From assembly GCF_009829925.1 (NCBI RefSeq), contig NZ_SNVJ01000005.1:186001-250000 (forward strand): 64,000 nt of DNA. The letters are read 5' to 3'. This document shows, in pieces, positions 1 through 9,018 of the stretch. The DNA comes from Teichococcus coralli (GTDB lineage Bacteria > Pseudomonadota > Alphaproteobacteria > Acetobacterales > Acetobacteraceae). A program made the translations under genes and the position numbers. Under the pieces are notes generated by a model. It searched no databases. It was given only the letters and a program-made list of their open reading frames with translations, and was not told the DNA's origin. Position 1 is the stretch's first letter. Each line of letters opens with the position of its first letter.

Positions 1-2
1 GG

Positions 3-329
3 CTGGTGCAGGACCTCGGCCACCTCTGCCGTGCCGCGGGCTGCGGCGCCGCGCTGCAGGCGGCGGCGGTGCCGCTGTCGGCCCCGGCAGCGGCGCTGGT
101 CGCCCAGCGCCCGGCGCTGCTGCCGCGCCTGCTGACCGGTGGCGACGACTATGAGCTGCTCTTCGCGGCCCCGCCGGCGGCGGCGGCGGCGGTCGCCGCG
201 CGGGCGGCGGCCTGCGGCGTGGATGTCACGCGCATCGGCCAGTTCGTGCCCGGCGAGGCGGTGGTGGCGGTGCGCGACGCGCGGGGGGAGATGCTGCGGC
301 TCGACGGGGGCGGCTGGAGCCACTTCTGA
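3..329 (+). CDS. thiL: Thiamine-monophosphate kinase, C-terminal part (cut by the window edge)
   Basis: ThiL phosphorylates thiamine monophosphate to thiamine diphosphate, the last step of cofactor synthesis in the cytoplasm. Only about 108 C-terminal residues are present and the frame is open to the left edge. The segment LLTGGDDYELLFA is the highly conserved C-terminal ThiL motif, and LVQDLGHLC just before it fits the family's substrate-binding stretch (usually DVSDGL..DL). The gene ends in TGA, 40 bp before the convergent MFS gene, with a perfect 34-bp palindrome between them. Identification is firm despite truncation. In many bacteria thiL follows nusB, which cannot be seen here. Confidence 0.9.
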   Translation: MVQDLGHLCRAAGCGAALQAAAVPLSAPAAALVAQRPALLPRLLTGGDDYELLFAAPPAAAAAVAARAAACGVDVTRIGQFVPGEAVVAVRDARGEMLRLDGGGWSHF

Positions 330-330
330 T

Positions 331-364
331 GGCGCGGCGCCGGGCGGCCGCCCGGCGCCGCGCC
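331..364. repeat. Perfect 34-bp GC palindrome between convergent genes
   Basis: Two 17-base arms are exact reverse complements with no spacer. The element sits between the stop codons of thiL and the MFS gene. It has no T-tract, so it is not a textbook intrinsic terminator. It could still stop or stabilise both converging transcripts, or extrude as a cruciform. Structure is read directly; function is inference. Confidence 0.75.
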
Positions 365-368
365 CGGC

Positions 369-1586
369 TCAGGGGGTGACCGGCCGCGTCCGGAAGGATC
401 CGGTGGCCCAGAGGGTCGCCACGGCGATCAGCAGCGGTGGCAGCGACACCCAGCAGACCATTTCCCAGCCATAGCTGTTCAGCAGCCCGCCCGAGGCGAA
501 GGAGCCGACCACCATCAGGCCGAAGACGAGGAAGTCGTTCAGGCTCTGCACCTTGGTGCGCTCCTCCGGCCGGTGGCACTCCACCACCATGGCCGAGGCA
601 CCGACGAAGCCGAAGTTCCAGCCCAGGCCCAGGAAGATCAGCGTCAGCCAGAAGTGGCCGACCGTAATGCCGGTGAGGCCGACAACGGCGGCGCAGGCGG
701 TGAGCAGCAGGCCGACCGAAACCACGCGCGGCGCGCCGAAGCGCGCGATGACGCGACCGGTGATGAAGGAGGGACCGTACATGGCGATGACATGCCATTG
801 CAGGCCGAGATTCGCGTCATCCTGCGAGAGGCCGCAGAGCCGCATCGCCAGGGGGGCCGAGGTCATGACGAGGTTCATGATGAGATAGGAGATCACCCCG
901 GCGGTGACGGCGCTGATGAAGCGCGGCTGGCGGGCGATCTCGGCGAGCGGGCGCCCGCGCTCGGCAGAATCGCCTGCCTTCGGCTTTGGCAGCCGGACGC
1001 CGGCGAGCACCAGGGCGCAGAGCACCGCCACCGCGGCCTGGGCCAGGTAGGTCGGCACGAAGAGGAAGGGCGGCCAGAGGTCCATGGTGTGGGTGACCAG
1101 CTGCGGCCCGATCACTCCGGCGAAGACGCCGCCGGCCATGACGGCGGAGATCGCCCGCGCCCGCCTCGTGGCCGGCACGCAATCGGCGGCGGCGAAGCGG
1201 AAGGTCAGCACCACGGCGGCATAGGCGCCGCCGAAGAAGGTGGCGAGGCAGAACAGCCAGAAGGAGCCCAGCGTCACCGCCAGGGCCGCGAGCAGGCCCA
1301 CCAGCACGCCGCAGCCGGTTCCCAGCAGGAAGGCGGCGCGGCGGCCGTGGCGTTGCGCCACGGCGCCGGCGGGCAGGGTGCAGGCCGCCATGCCGACCAC
1401 GAAGATGGTGATCGGCAGGGTGGCCAGGGCCTTGTCCGGCGCCAGCGTGTTGCCGACGACCGCGCCGGTCGCATAGACGATGGTGGCATTCGCGCCAGCC
1501 AGCGCCTGGGCGATGGCGAGCCGGGCGACGTTTCCGCGCTCATTTGGGAGTACCGCCGGCGAGGCGGCTTGTGCTTCCTTGGTCAT
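369..1586 (-). CDS. Major facilitator superfamily transporter
   Basis: A 405-residue inner-membrane protein with about 12 hydrophobic segments in two halves, the usual MFS size. The loop between helices 2 and 3 reads AQRHGRRAAFLLG, matching the MFS signature G-x-x-x-D-R-x-G-R-R in degenerate form (AGAVAQRHGRR). A charged central loop near residues 195-215 (RLPKPKAGDSAERGR) separates the halves. The substrate cannot be told from sequence; the family includes drug and metabolite exporters. It is transcribed alone, convergent with thiL and divergent from the DUF6544 gene. No strong ribosome-binding site precedes the ATG, so the start is a best choice. Confidence 0.85.
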   Translation of the reverse strand: MTKEAQAASPAVLPNERGNVARLAIAQALAGANATIVYATGAVVGNTLAPDKALATLPITIFVVGMAACTLPAGAVAQRHGRRAAFLLGTGCGVLVGLLAALAVTLGSFWLFCLATFFGGAYAAVVLTFRFAAADCVPATRRARAISAVMAGGVFAGVIGPQLVTHTMDLWPPFLFVPTYLAQAAVAVLCALVLAGVRLPKPKAGDSAERGRPLAEIARQPRFISAVTAGVISYLIMNLVMTSAPLAMRLCGLSQDDANLGLQWHVIAMYGPSFITGRVIARFGAPRVVSVGLLLTACAAVVGLTGITVGHFWLTLIFLGLGWNFGFVGASAMVVECHRPEERTKVQSLNDFLVFGLMVVGSFASGGLLNSYGWEMVCWVSLPPLLIAVATLWATGSFRTRPVTP

Positions 1587-1686
1587 GCCGTCTTATAGGA
1601 TCATTGCAGGGGCTACGGCCAAGGCAGGGCAGATGGTCTGCCAAGCGCCGGCGACAGGCCAGCAGGGTCCCTGATGGGCGGTCTGC

Positions 1687-2397
1687 ATGGAAACCCGGCT
1701 CTCCGATCCGTCAACCCAGGCCGTGCCGCCGCTGCCCGGCGCCGCCAGCGTGCTGGCGCAGCGCCTCGGCGCCACCGGCGGGCCGTGGCTTTCCGGGGTC
1801 TCCCTGGCGCAGTCCGGCACGATGCGGGGATCGCCCGGGGCGCGGCCACTGCGCTTCTCGGCCGCCCAGAGCATCGATCTCCGGCGGTGCGCCTTCTCCT
1901 GGCGCGCCAATGTGGGGCCGCTCGGCTGCGTTTCCGTGGTGGATGCGCTGGAGGGGAGCGAGCCAAGGCTCGATCTACGCCTCCTCCGCGTCATCCCGCT
2001 CGGCAGCGCGACGGCGAGCCCGGCGCTGACCAAGGGTGAGATCATGCGCTACCTGGCGGAGCTCGCCTGGGCGCCCGATGCCATCCTGCTGAACCCCGAG
2101 CTGGACTGGCAGGAGCTGGACGGACGAAGCCTCCGCGTCGGCGCCGGGCAGGGCGCGGCGCGCGGCGAGGTCACGCTGCGGCTTGATGCGCAAGGGCGAA
2201 TCGTCGAGGCAAGGGCGGAGGACCGCCCGCGCGAGGAGGAGGAGGGCTTCGTCGAGCGGCCCTGGCGCGGCCGCTTCGGCGACTATCGCCAGCACGAGGG
2301 GCGCTGGATTCCCTTTGCCGCCGAGGTGGACTGGGTGATCGAGGGGCGCCCCTTCACCACCTGGAGCGGTGTTCTGCGAAGTTGGGAAATCGCTTGA
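1687..2397 (+). CDS. DUF6544 family protein
   Basis: A 236-residue soluble protein of unknown role. The C-terminal two thirds carries the pattern typical of DUF6544 (formerly DUF6920): GEIMRYLAELAWAPDAIL near residues 118-135, a following W, an R-rich strand, PWRGRFGDYR and IPFAAEVDWVI. The N-terminal part (1-110) reads as a lipid/hydrophobic-ligand-like beta sheet region. It starts with ATG about 10 bases after a poor purine stretch and ends 12 bp before the convergent trmJ gene. Family assignment rests on motif memory; no function is known. Confidence 0.7.
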   Translation: METRLSDPSTQAVPPLPGAASVLAQRLGATGGPWLSGVSLAQSGTMRGSPGARPLRFSAAQSIDLRRCAFSWRANVGPLGCVSVVDALEGSEPRLDLRLLRVIPLGSATASPALTKGEIMRYLAELAWAPDAILLNPELDWQELDGRSLRVGAGQGAARGEVTLRLDAQGRIVEARAEDRPREEEEGFVERPWRGRFGDYRQHEGRWIPFAAEVDWVIEGRPFTTWSGVLRSWEIA

Positions 2398-2409
2398 GGC
2401 CAGCGGCGC

Positions 2410-3234
2410 TCAGGCTGCGCCCCAGGGGGGCGGCGGGTCTTCCGCCGCAGGGCGGCCGCGCTGCATCCTACCGCGGGAAAGCTCGGTGACCACGCCATGC
2501 AGGGTGCGCAGCTCCTGCTCCGTCACCTCGCCGCGCTGGAACCAGTGGCGCAGGTTGCGCACCATGCCCGGCCGCTTTGGAAGGTTGTCGAGGAAGCCGC
2601 AGGCGTCCAGCTCGGCCGTCAGACGGGTCAGGAAGCCTTCCAGCTCGCCCTTGGTGGCCACCCGCGTCTCGTTGGTGACGAGCTGGCGCGGCGGCGTGCT
2701 GTCCTCGGCGGCGTTCCACCACTCATAGGCCAGGATCATCACCGCCTGGGCGAGGTTGAGCGACATGTGGTCGGGGTTGAGGGGGTAGCGCACCCAGGTG
2801 TCGGCACAGGCCATGTCCTCGTTCTCCAGCCCGGCGCGCTCGGGGCCGAACAGCACGGCGCTGCGCAGCCCACGGCCGCGGCAGATCTCCACCAGGTCCT
2901 CCGCCGCGGAACGGGCCGTGCGCAAGGGGGCGATGACATGGCGCGCGCGCGGACAGGTGGCGAAGACGCGGTGGCAGTCGGCCACGGCCTCGGCCACGCT
3001 GGCGTGCACCGTCGCCGCCTCGAGGATCCGGTCGGCGCCGGAGGAGGCGAACCAGGCGCGCTCCAGCGGCCAGCCGTCGCGCGGGGCCACCAGCCGCAGG
3101 TGGAACAGCCCGCCATTCGCCATGGCGCGCGCCGCCGTGCCGATGTTCTCGGCCAGTTGCGGCCGCACCAGCACGACGATCGGGCTCTCGCCGGGCAATG
3201 GCTTCAGGTCGGCGCCACCGTCGCGGCCGGTCAT
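2410..3234 (-). CDS. trmJ: tRNA (cytidine/uridine-2'-O-)-methyltransferase TrmJ-like
   Basis: A SPOUT-class RNA methyltransferase of 274 residues. TrmJ methylates the ribose of nucleotide 32 in several tRNAs using S-adenosylmethionine. The three SPOUT motifs are visible: VRPQLAENIGTAARAM (about 23-38), LFGPERAGLENEDM (about 128-141) and NPDHMSLNLAQAV (about 153-165), which form the knotted SAM site. The C-terminal 80 residues match the helical extension of TrmJ rather than TrmH. The ATG follows GAGGATGA at good spacing. It is alone on this strand, with the DUF305 gene upstream and separately started. Confidence 0.88.
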   Translation of the reverse strand: MTGRDGGADLKPLPGESPIVVLVRPQLAENIGTAARAMANGGLFHLRLVAPRDGWPLERAWFASSGADRILEAATVHASVAEAVADCHRVFATCPRARHVIAPLRTARSAAEDLVEICRGRGLRSAVLFGPERAGLENEDMACADTWVRYPLNPDHMSLNLAQAVMILAYEWWNAAEDSTPPRQLVTNETRVATKGELEGFLTRLTAELDACGFLDNLPKRPGMVRNLRHWFQRGEVTEQELRTLHGVVTELSRGRMQRGRPAAEDPPPPWGAA

Positions 3235-3313
3235 GGGCGGATCATCCTCAAGGGTTGCCAGGGCAGGCTGCCCCCGATAGCGCCCCGCGGCGCCCGGCGA
3301 AAGGGCCGGACGC

Positions 3314-3685
3314 TCAGCGCCGGCGCGGCGGCGGCTCCAGATAGGTGCGCAGCACGGCGATTTCCTGCTCCTGGGTCGCGATGATCTCCTCCGCCATCTT
3401 CCGCAGCACCGGATCCCTCCCGTAGCGAAGCTGCACCCGCGCCATGTCGATGGCGCCCTGATGATGCGCGATCATCCCGGCCGCGAAGTCGCGGTCGGGA
3501 TCGCCGGTGACGGGGAGGTTCAGGTCGCGGCGCATCCGCTCGGCGGCAGCGCGATACTCGGTGCTGGCGGAAGCCTCCGGCCTCGCACCACCGGGGGCAG
3601 CCTGGCCGGCATGCTGCGCCTGCCCGGGGCTGGCGAGAACCAGGCCGGCGAGGAGGCCGCCGGTCGCCAGAAACATGCGGGTCAT
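3314..3685 (-). CDS. Secreted DUF305 protein
   Basis: A small exported protein of 123 residues. Residues 1-23 form a signal peptide (MTRMFLATGGLLAGLVLASPGQAQ). The DUF305 core follows: MIAHHQGAIDMARVQLRYG, with the paired histidines and the MA motif, then a helix rich in E and ending VLRTYL. DUF305 proteins are periplasmic four-helix, ferritin-like folds sometimes linked to metal handling; the role here is unknown. The frame stays open upstream to 3781, but the ATG at 3685 is chosen because the signal peptide begins there. Confidence 0.8.
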   Translation of the reverse strand: MTRMFLATGGLLAGLVLASPGQAQHAGQAAPGGARPEASASTEYRAAAERMRRDLNLPVTGDPDRDFAAGMIAHHQGAIDMARVQLRYGRDPVLRKMAEEIIATQEQEIAVLRTYLEPPPRRR

Positions 3686-3850
3686 CAAGTTCTCCGGTCG
3701 TGACGGGATTCTCCGGCCAGATGCCACCCTTCCAGGGGGGGAATGCAAGGCCCGGCGACGCAAGGAAATGCTCGGTAACACTGCGGACCACTGTCAGGAT
3801 GGGCAGCGCGCCTTAAATGCCTGTGACCCACAGCCGGTGCCGGAGACCTG

Positions 3851-4717
3851 ATGGCCCAGCCTCACCGCCGCATCCTGCCGCCCTGGCGTGACCGCCAGGG
3901 CCAGTTCTCGCCGCTGAAGCTGGGCGTGCTGCTGGGCCTCGCCCTCCCGGCACTCTGGACCGCCTGGCTGGCGGCGCAGGGGAACCTGGGTGCGCGGCCG
4001 ATCATGGAGGCGGTCCATCAGGCGGGCCTCTGGGCCGTGCGCATCCTGCTGCTCTCGCTGCTGATCACGCCCTTGAAGCAGATGCTGCGCTGGCCGCGCC
4101 TTATGCTGGTGCGCCGCATGGTCGGGCTCGGGGCGCTCGCCTATGCCGTGCTGCACCTGACCCTTTATGCGCTGGACCTGGACTGGAACCTCGTGAAGGT
4201 CGCCAGCGAAATCGTGCTCCGCTTCTACCTGGCCATCGGCTTCGTCGCCCTGCTGGGGCTGGCGGCGCTGGGCGTCACCTCGACGGACGGATGGGTGCGG
4301 CGGCTTGGAGGGCGGCGGTGGCAGCGGCTGCACCGTATCGTCTACGGCATCGGCGTGCTGGCTCTGGTGCACTTCGCCCTGCAGTCGAAGATCGACGTCA
4401 CTGAGGCCATGCTGATGGCCGGGCTCTTTCTCTGGCTGATGGGCTACCGGGCCGTGGCGCCGAAGGGCGGTGCGCCGGGGCTGCTGCGGCTGGGCGGGCT
4501 GGCCCTGGGCGCCGCCCTCGGAACGGCGCTGCTGGAGGCCGGTTGGTATGCCGTGGCGACAGGCGTGCCGCCACTGGCCGTGCTGGAGGCGAATTTCGAC
4601 GTCAGCTTTGGCCTGCGTCCGGCGCTCTGGGTCGGGATCGCCGGCGGCGGCGCCGTGTTGCTGCGGGCGGCACGCCAGTTGCGCGACCGCCTGCCGGCCG
4701 CCCGACCAGCTCATTGA
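3851..4717 (+). CDS. msrQ: Heme-binding membrane subunit MsrQ (YedZ)
   Basis: A 288-residue inner-membrane protein with six or more helices of the ferric-reductase type. MsrQ holds b-heme and passes electrons from the quinone pool or flavin reductase to MsrP, which repairs oxidised methionine in periplasmic proteins. Diagnostic parts are LLITPLKQMLRWPRLMLVRRM (the family's I-TP loop), LHLTLYAL with a heme histidine, and RLHRIVYGIGVLALVHF with further histidines. The C-terminal extension past residue 205 is longer than in E. coli. The usual partner msrP is not next to it, which is unusual. Confidence 0.88.
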   Translation: MAQPHRRILPPWRDRQGQFSPLKLGVLLGLALPALWTAWLAAQGNLGARPIMEAVHQAGLWAVRILLLSLLITPLKQMLRWPRLMLVRRMVGLGALAYAVLHLTLYALDLDWNLVKVASEIVLRFYLAIGFVALLGLAALGVTSTDGWVRRLGGRRWQRLHRIVYGIGVLALVHFALQSKIDVTEAMLMAGLFLWLMGYRAVAPKGGAPGLLRLGGLALGAALGTALLEAGWYAVATGVPPLAVLEANFDVSFGLRPALWVGIAGGGAVLLRAARQLRDRLPAARPAH

Positions 4718-4773
4718 ACCCGGCCCGCTGAACCTGGCCCACGGAGCGCAGGACGCGGGGCGCAGGGGCGTTT

Positions 4774-6204
4774 TCAGCCCCGCCGCCAGGTGGTGCCGCC
4801 TGGACCATCCTCCAGGATGATGCCCTGCGCGGCCAACTCGCCGCGGATGCGGTCGGCCTCGGCCCAGTTCTTCGCCGTGCGGGCGGCCAGCCGTGCGGCA
4901 ATGGCGGACTCGATGGCGGCTTCATCCCCGCCGCCACCCTGGCGCCACGCCACCGGGTCGCTTCCGAACAGGCGGAGCACCTCGGCGGCCTGACGGATCG
5001 CCGCCGCCGCGGTACCCGATTCCGGCTGCCAGGCCTTGCCGATGCGGGACAGCACCGTTGCCGCCGAGCCGCCCACGGTGGCCACGTTCTCCAGCGTCCG
5101 CAGGTCGCGCAGGCGGGTGAGGGCAAGGGGGGTGTTCAGGTCGTCGGCCAGGGGTTCGAGCGCCCATTCCGCCATCTCCCCCACCAGCGGGTCGTCCGCC
5201 TCGGGCGCGGGGAGGTCGCGGGCGAGCAGGGCGTAGAAGTCGTCCAGCTCCGCCTTGGCCTCCTCCAGCCGCTCGGCGGTGTAGTCGAGGGCGGCGCGAT
5301 AGTGGGTCTTGAGCAGCAGCAGGCGAAAGGCCTCGCCCGCCCAGGCACCGGCTGCCAGGATGTCGCGCACGGTCAGGAAGTTGCCGAGCGACTTCGACAT
5401 CTTCTCGCCGTTCACCAGCAGCATTCCGTTGTGCAGCCAGTAGCGGGCGAAGCGGCTGCCGGGAAAGGCGCAGACGGACTGGGCCAGTTCGTTCTCATGG
5501 TGCGGGAAGAGCAGGTCGTGCCCGCCGCCATGAATGTCGAAGTCGGTGCCGAGATAGCGCCAGGACATGGCCGAGCACTCGATGTGCCAGCCAGGCCGGC
5601 CGCGGCCCCAGGGGCTCTCCCAGCCCGGCAGTTCCGGCTCGGAGGGCTTCCACAGCACGAAGTCGCCGGGGTCGCGCTTGTACGGGGCGACGTCCACGCG
5701 GGCGCCGGCCAGCATCTCCTCCGGTGAGCGGCCGGACAGCGCGCCATAGGCGGCATAGCTCGGCACCGCGAAGAGCACGTGCCCCTCGGCCTCGTAGGCA
5801 TTGCCGTTGGCGATCAGCCGTTCGATCAACGTGACCATGCGGTCGATGTTATCGGTGGCGCGCGGTTCCTCGTCAGGCGGCAGGCAGCCGAGCGCGGCCA
5901 TGTCGCGGTGGAAGTCGGCCGTGGTGCGGGCGGTGATGGCGGCGATCGGCTCGCCGCTCTCGCGTGAGCGCGCGTTGATCTTGTCGTCAACGTCCGTGAT
6001 GTTGCGGACATAGGTGACGCGGGGAAAGCGCCGCCGCAGCAGCCGCGCCAGCACGTCGAACACCACGACCGGGCGCGCATTGCCCAGGTGGGCCAGGTCA
6101 TAGACCGTCGGGCCGCACACATAGAGGCGCACATGCTCCGGATCGAGCGGGACAAACGTCTCCCGCCGGCGCGTGGCGCTGTTGTGGAAGGCCAGTTCGG
6201 TCAT
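4774..6204 (-). CDS. cysS: Cysteine--tRNA ligase
   Basis: Class I aminoacyl-tRNA synthetase charging tRNA-Cys; 476 residues, the usual length. The HIGH box appears as HLGNAR within CGPTVYDLAHLGNAR near residue 30, with the zinc cysteine just before it. Further zinc ligands lie in HIECSAMS and HGGGHDLLFPHHENE, and the KMSKS box is present in GEKMSKSLGNF near residue 268. The C-terminal anticodon domain is complete. It is read from the ATG at 6204 and stands alone, convergent with msrQ and with the GGDEF-EAL gene upstream. Confidence 0.96.
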   Translation of the reverse strand: MTELAFHNSATRRRETFVPLDPEHVRLYVCGPTVYDLAHLGNARPVVVFDVLARLLRRRFPRVTYVRNITDVDDKINARSRESGEPIAAITARTTADFHRDMAALGCLPPDEEPRATDNIDRMVTLIERLIANGNAYEAEGHVLFAVPSYAAYGALSGRSPEEMLAGARVDVAPYKRDPGDFVLWKPSEPELPGWESPWGRGRPGWHIECSAMSWRYLGTDFDIHGGGHDLLFPHHENELAQSVCAFPGSRFARYWLHNGMLLVNGEKMSKSLGNFLTVRDILAAGAWAGEAFRLLLLKTHYRAALDYTAERLEEAKAELDDFYALLARDLPAPEADDPLVGEMAEWALEPLADDLNTPLALTRLRDLRTLENVATVGGSAATVLSRIGKAWQPESGTAAAAIRQAAEVLRLFGSDPVAWRQGGGGDEAAIESAIAARLAARTAKNWAEADRIRGELAAQGIILEDGPGGTTWRRG

Positions 6205-6306
6205 CAGGCTGCCTTGTCGGGCTGAGCTGTGGAAACAGGGGCGGTTGGTGCGCCAGATCGGCGCTCCCCGTCAACCTCCCACTGCTCGCTCCCACTGCCC
6301 TGCGCG

Positions 6307-7878
6307 TCAGGAGGCCTGCCGGAAAAGCGTGGCGAACTGCTGGGGCGGCATGGGGCGGCCGTAGAGATAGCCCTGGACCTCCTCGCAACCCTCCTGGCGC
6401 AGCAACTCGGCCTGCTCGTCGTTCTCCACGCCTTCCGCGTGCGCGCGGATGCCCAGCGTCTGGCTGAGGCCCATCACCGCATGAACCACCGCCTTGGCCT
6501 TTGGATCGTTCGTGAGATGCCGCACGAAGCTGCGGTCGATCTTGATTTTGTCGAAAGCAAAGCGGTTGAGATAGCCGAGGCTGGAATAGCCGGTGCCGAA
6601 ATCGTCCATGGCGAGACGCACGCCGAGATCCCGCAGGCGGCAGAGGACTTCCAGGGTTTCCCGTGTGTCGCGCATCAGGATGCCCTCGGTGATCTCCAGT
6701 TCCAGCCGCTCCGGCGCCAGCCCGGCCTGCTGCAGCGCCGCCTTCACCGTCCCGTAAAGGTCGGGGAGCCGGAACTGCAGGGGGGAGACGTTGACGGCGA
6801 TGCCAAGCGGCGCCGGCCAGCCAGCGGCCTCGCGGCAGGCCTCCTGAAGCACCCAGGCGCCGATCGGACCGATCAGCCCGATCTCCTCGGCGAGGCCGAT
6901 GAACTGATCAGGGGGGATCTCGCCATGGCCAGGCCGGTGCCAGCGCAGCAAAGCCTCGGCGCCCAGCACCCGCCCCGAAGCCAGGCAGACCAGCGGCTGG
7001 TATTCCAGCCGGAACTGGCCCCCGGCCAAAGCGCGCCGCAGGTCCCATTCGAGCCCGTGCCGCTCCTGCCACTGCGCCCCCAGCTCGGGCGTGAAGAGGC
7101 AAAAGCCGGCGCGGCCCTGCTGCTTCGCCTGGGACATCGCGCGGTCGGCCTGCTGGAGCAGGTGGAGAACGTCGCCTGACCCGTCCCGGTGGCCGACGGC
7201 GATGCCGATGCTGGCGCCGATCTCGACCGGGCCGCCCCCCAGGAAAAAGGGTGCGCCGAAGGAGGCGAGAAGCCTTTCGGCCAAAGCGGCCGCCGCTTCC
7301 GGCTGCGCGCCGGCCTGCAGCACCCCGAACTCGTCGCCACCGAGGCGGGCCAGCGTCTCGCCGGGCCGCAGGCTCTCGGAGAGCCGTTGCGCAACCGCCC
7401 GAAGCAGCGAATCGCCGGCCGCCTGGCCGAGGGCATCGTTCACCGACCGGAAGCGGTCGAGGTCGATCAGCAGGACCGCCAGCGCGCCGTTCCCGACCAG
7501 CGCGGCCTTGGCAAGCCGCTCCAGGAAGGCGGCGCGGCTGGGCAGCCCGGTCAGCGGGTCGTGGGAGGAAAGATGAGCGGCGTGACAGAGGGCGGCCGAC
7601 AGGGCGCGGAGGGGCGACATGCGCAGCAGCAGAAATACCAGCGCTCCGAGGCCGCCACTGCCGGCCAGCACCAGGGCGGCGGCGGGAAGTGCGGCGCCCG
7701 GCGCCTCCTGCGCCAGGAGGTAGCTTCCAGGCGGCACCAGCGCGGTCACCAGCGCCGCCACCGCCGCGAGCGGGGTGACAAAGGCGGCGGGCGGGGGGCG
7801 GTGCGGCGAAGGCCAGTGCCAGCCTCGGGGCGCGCGGGGCCGGCGGGCAGGGGGCGCCGCGAACAGGCTCTGCGTCAT
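6307..7878 (-). CDS. GGDEF-EAL cyclic-di-GMP protein
   Basis: A 523-residue membrane signalling protein. Two hydrophobic segments lie near residues 34-55 and 65-87, without a recognisable sensor domain. The GGDEF domain follows (about 100-260) with LIDLDRFRSVND and an intact GGDEF in ARLGGDEFGVL. The I-site position reads RPGE rather than RxxD, so product inhibition may be lost. The EAL domain (about 270-520) has EALLRW, NVSPLQF, EITEGIL, DDFGTGYSSL, the lysine in KIKIDRSF and HAEGVEN, so every catalytic and metal residue I know of is present. Both synthesis and hydrolysis of c-di-GMP are possible. AGGAGGG precedes the ATG. Confidence 0.93.
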   Translation of the reverse strand: MTQSLFAAPPARRPRAPRGWHWPSPHRPPPAAFVTPLAAVAALVTALVPPGSYLLAQEAPGAALPAAALVLAGSGGLGALVFLLLRMSPLRALSAALCHAAHLSSHDPLTGLPSRAAFLERLAKAALVGNGALAVLLIDLDRFRSVNDALGQAAGDSLLRAVAQRLSESLRPGETLARLGGDEFGVLQAGAQPEAAAALAERLLASFGAPFFLGGGPVEIGASIGIAVGHRDGSGDVLHLLQQADRAMSQAKQQGRAGFCLFTPELGAQWQERHGLEWDLRRALAGGQFRLEYQPLVCLASGRVLGAEALLRWHRPGHGEIPPDQFIGLAEEIGLIGPIGAWVLQEACREAAGWPAPLGIAVNVSPLQFRLPDLYGTVKAALQQAGLAPERLELEITEGILMRDTRETLEVLCRLRDLGVRLAMDDFGTGYSSLGYLNRFAFDKIKIDRSFVRHLTNDPKAKAVVHAVMGLSQTLGIRAHAEGVENDEQAELLRQEGCEEVQGYLYGRPMPPQQFATLFRQAS

Positions 7879-8073
7879 GGGCGATGGTCCCTCCTGGTCC
7901 CTCTGCGCGGCGGATTGCGTGCCCCCGTCCAGCCCGGAGAGATTGGCTGACGAGACCTCGCCAGCCGGTTAATGCAGCGCCGGTCGCGGGGGGGCGGATT
8001 GCCTCGGGAAAGGGGATGCGGCATTCCAAAGGCGTCAAATCGCCGCTCCTCGGTCCAGCTGAAGGTTTCCGCC

Positions 8074-9018
8074 ATGCCCCGCATCCTGCGTGTCGCCGCC
8101 GCCCAGATGGGGCCCACGCAACGCGCCGATTCCCGCCCGCAGACACTCGCCCGCATGATCGCCCTGCTGGAGCAGGCGGCGGCCGGCGGCGCGCGGCTCG
8201 TGGTCTTTCCCGAGCTGGCCTTCACCACCTTCTTTCCCCGTTGGCTGCTCGACGAGGCGGCCCTCGACGCCTACTTCGAATCCGCCCTTCCCGGGCCCGA
8301 TACCCAGGCGCTGTTCGACCGTGCCCGCGAGCTCGGCGTCGGCTTCTATGTCGGCTATGCCGAGAAGACGCCGGAGGGGCAGCGGTTTAACAGCGCCGTC
8401 ACGGTTGGGCCGGATGGCGAGGTGCTGCAGAAGTACCGCAAGATGCACCTGCCGGGCTCCGTCGAGCCGCGGGAGGGCTCGCGCTTCCAGCAGCTTGAGA
8501 AGCGGTATTTCGAGTATGGCGATCTCGGCTTCCCGGCCTTTCACGGGCCGGCCAGCTGGGGCGAGCCGGTGCTGGGGATGCTGGTCTGCAACGACCGCCG
8601 CTGGCCGGAGGCCTGGCGTGTCTATGGCCTGCAGGACCTGGAAATGCTGCTGGTCGGCTACAACTCCGCCGCCTACGACCCCAATGGCGGCGACAGCGAA
8701 GACGCCGCGCTGCGCACCTTCCACTCGCAGCTGATGGCGCAGGCCAACGCCTACATGAACGCCAGCTGGGCCGTGGCGGTCGCCAAGGCGGGTGAGGAGG
8801 ATGGCTCGGGCCTGATCGGCGGCTCCTGCATCGTGGACCCGAACGGGCGCATCGTGGCGGAAGCCAAGACGCTGGCGGACGAGGTGATCCTGGCGGATTG
8901 CGACCTCGATCTCTGCCGGCAGGGCAAGGAGAAGATGTTCAACTTCGCGGCCCACCGGCGGCCGGAGGCCTACGGGCTGATCACTAGCCGGAAGGGCGCT
9001 GAGGCGCCGCCGCGCTAG
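8074..9018 (+). CDS. N-carbamoyl-D-amino-acid hydrolase, nitrilase superfamily
   Basis: A 314-residue cytoplasmic amidase that fits D-carbamoylase in length and motifs. These enzymes hydrolyse N-carbamoyl-D-amino acids to D-amino acid, CO2 and ammonia. The catalytic triad is visible: Glu in VFPELAFTTFF (about 47), Lys in KYRKMHLPG (about 127) and Cys in LVCNDRRWPEAWR (about 172). The start at 8074 is preceded by GAAGG and gives the family's usual beginning RILRVAAAQMGP; the frame extends upstream to 7972 but that part looks unlike the family. No hydantoinase or racemase lies nearby, so its natural substrate may differ. Confidence 0.88.
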   Translation: MPRILRVAAAQMGPTQRADSRPQTLARMIALLEQAAAGGARLVVFPELAFTTFFPRWLLDEAALDAYFESALPGPDTQALFDRARELGVGFYVGYAEKTPEGQRFNSAVTVGPDGEVLQKYRKMHLPGSVEPREGSRFQQLEKRYFEYGDLGFPAFHGPASWGEPVLGMLVCNDRRWPEAWRVYGLQDLEMLLVGYNSAAYDPNGGDSEDAALRTFHSQLMAQANAYMNASWAVAVAKAGEEDGSGLIGGSCIVDPNGRIVAEAKTLADEVILADCDLDLCRQGKEKMFNFAAHRRPEAYGLITSRKGAEAPPR

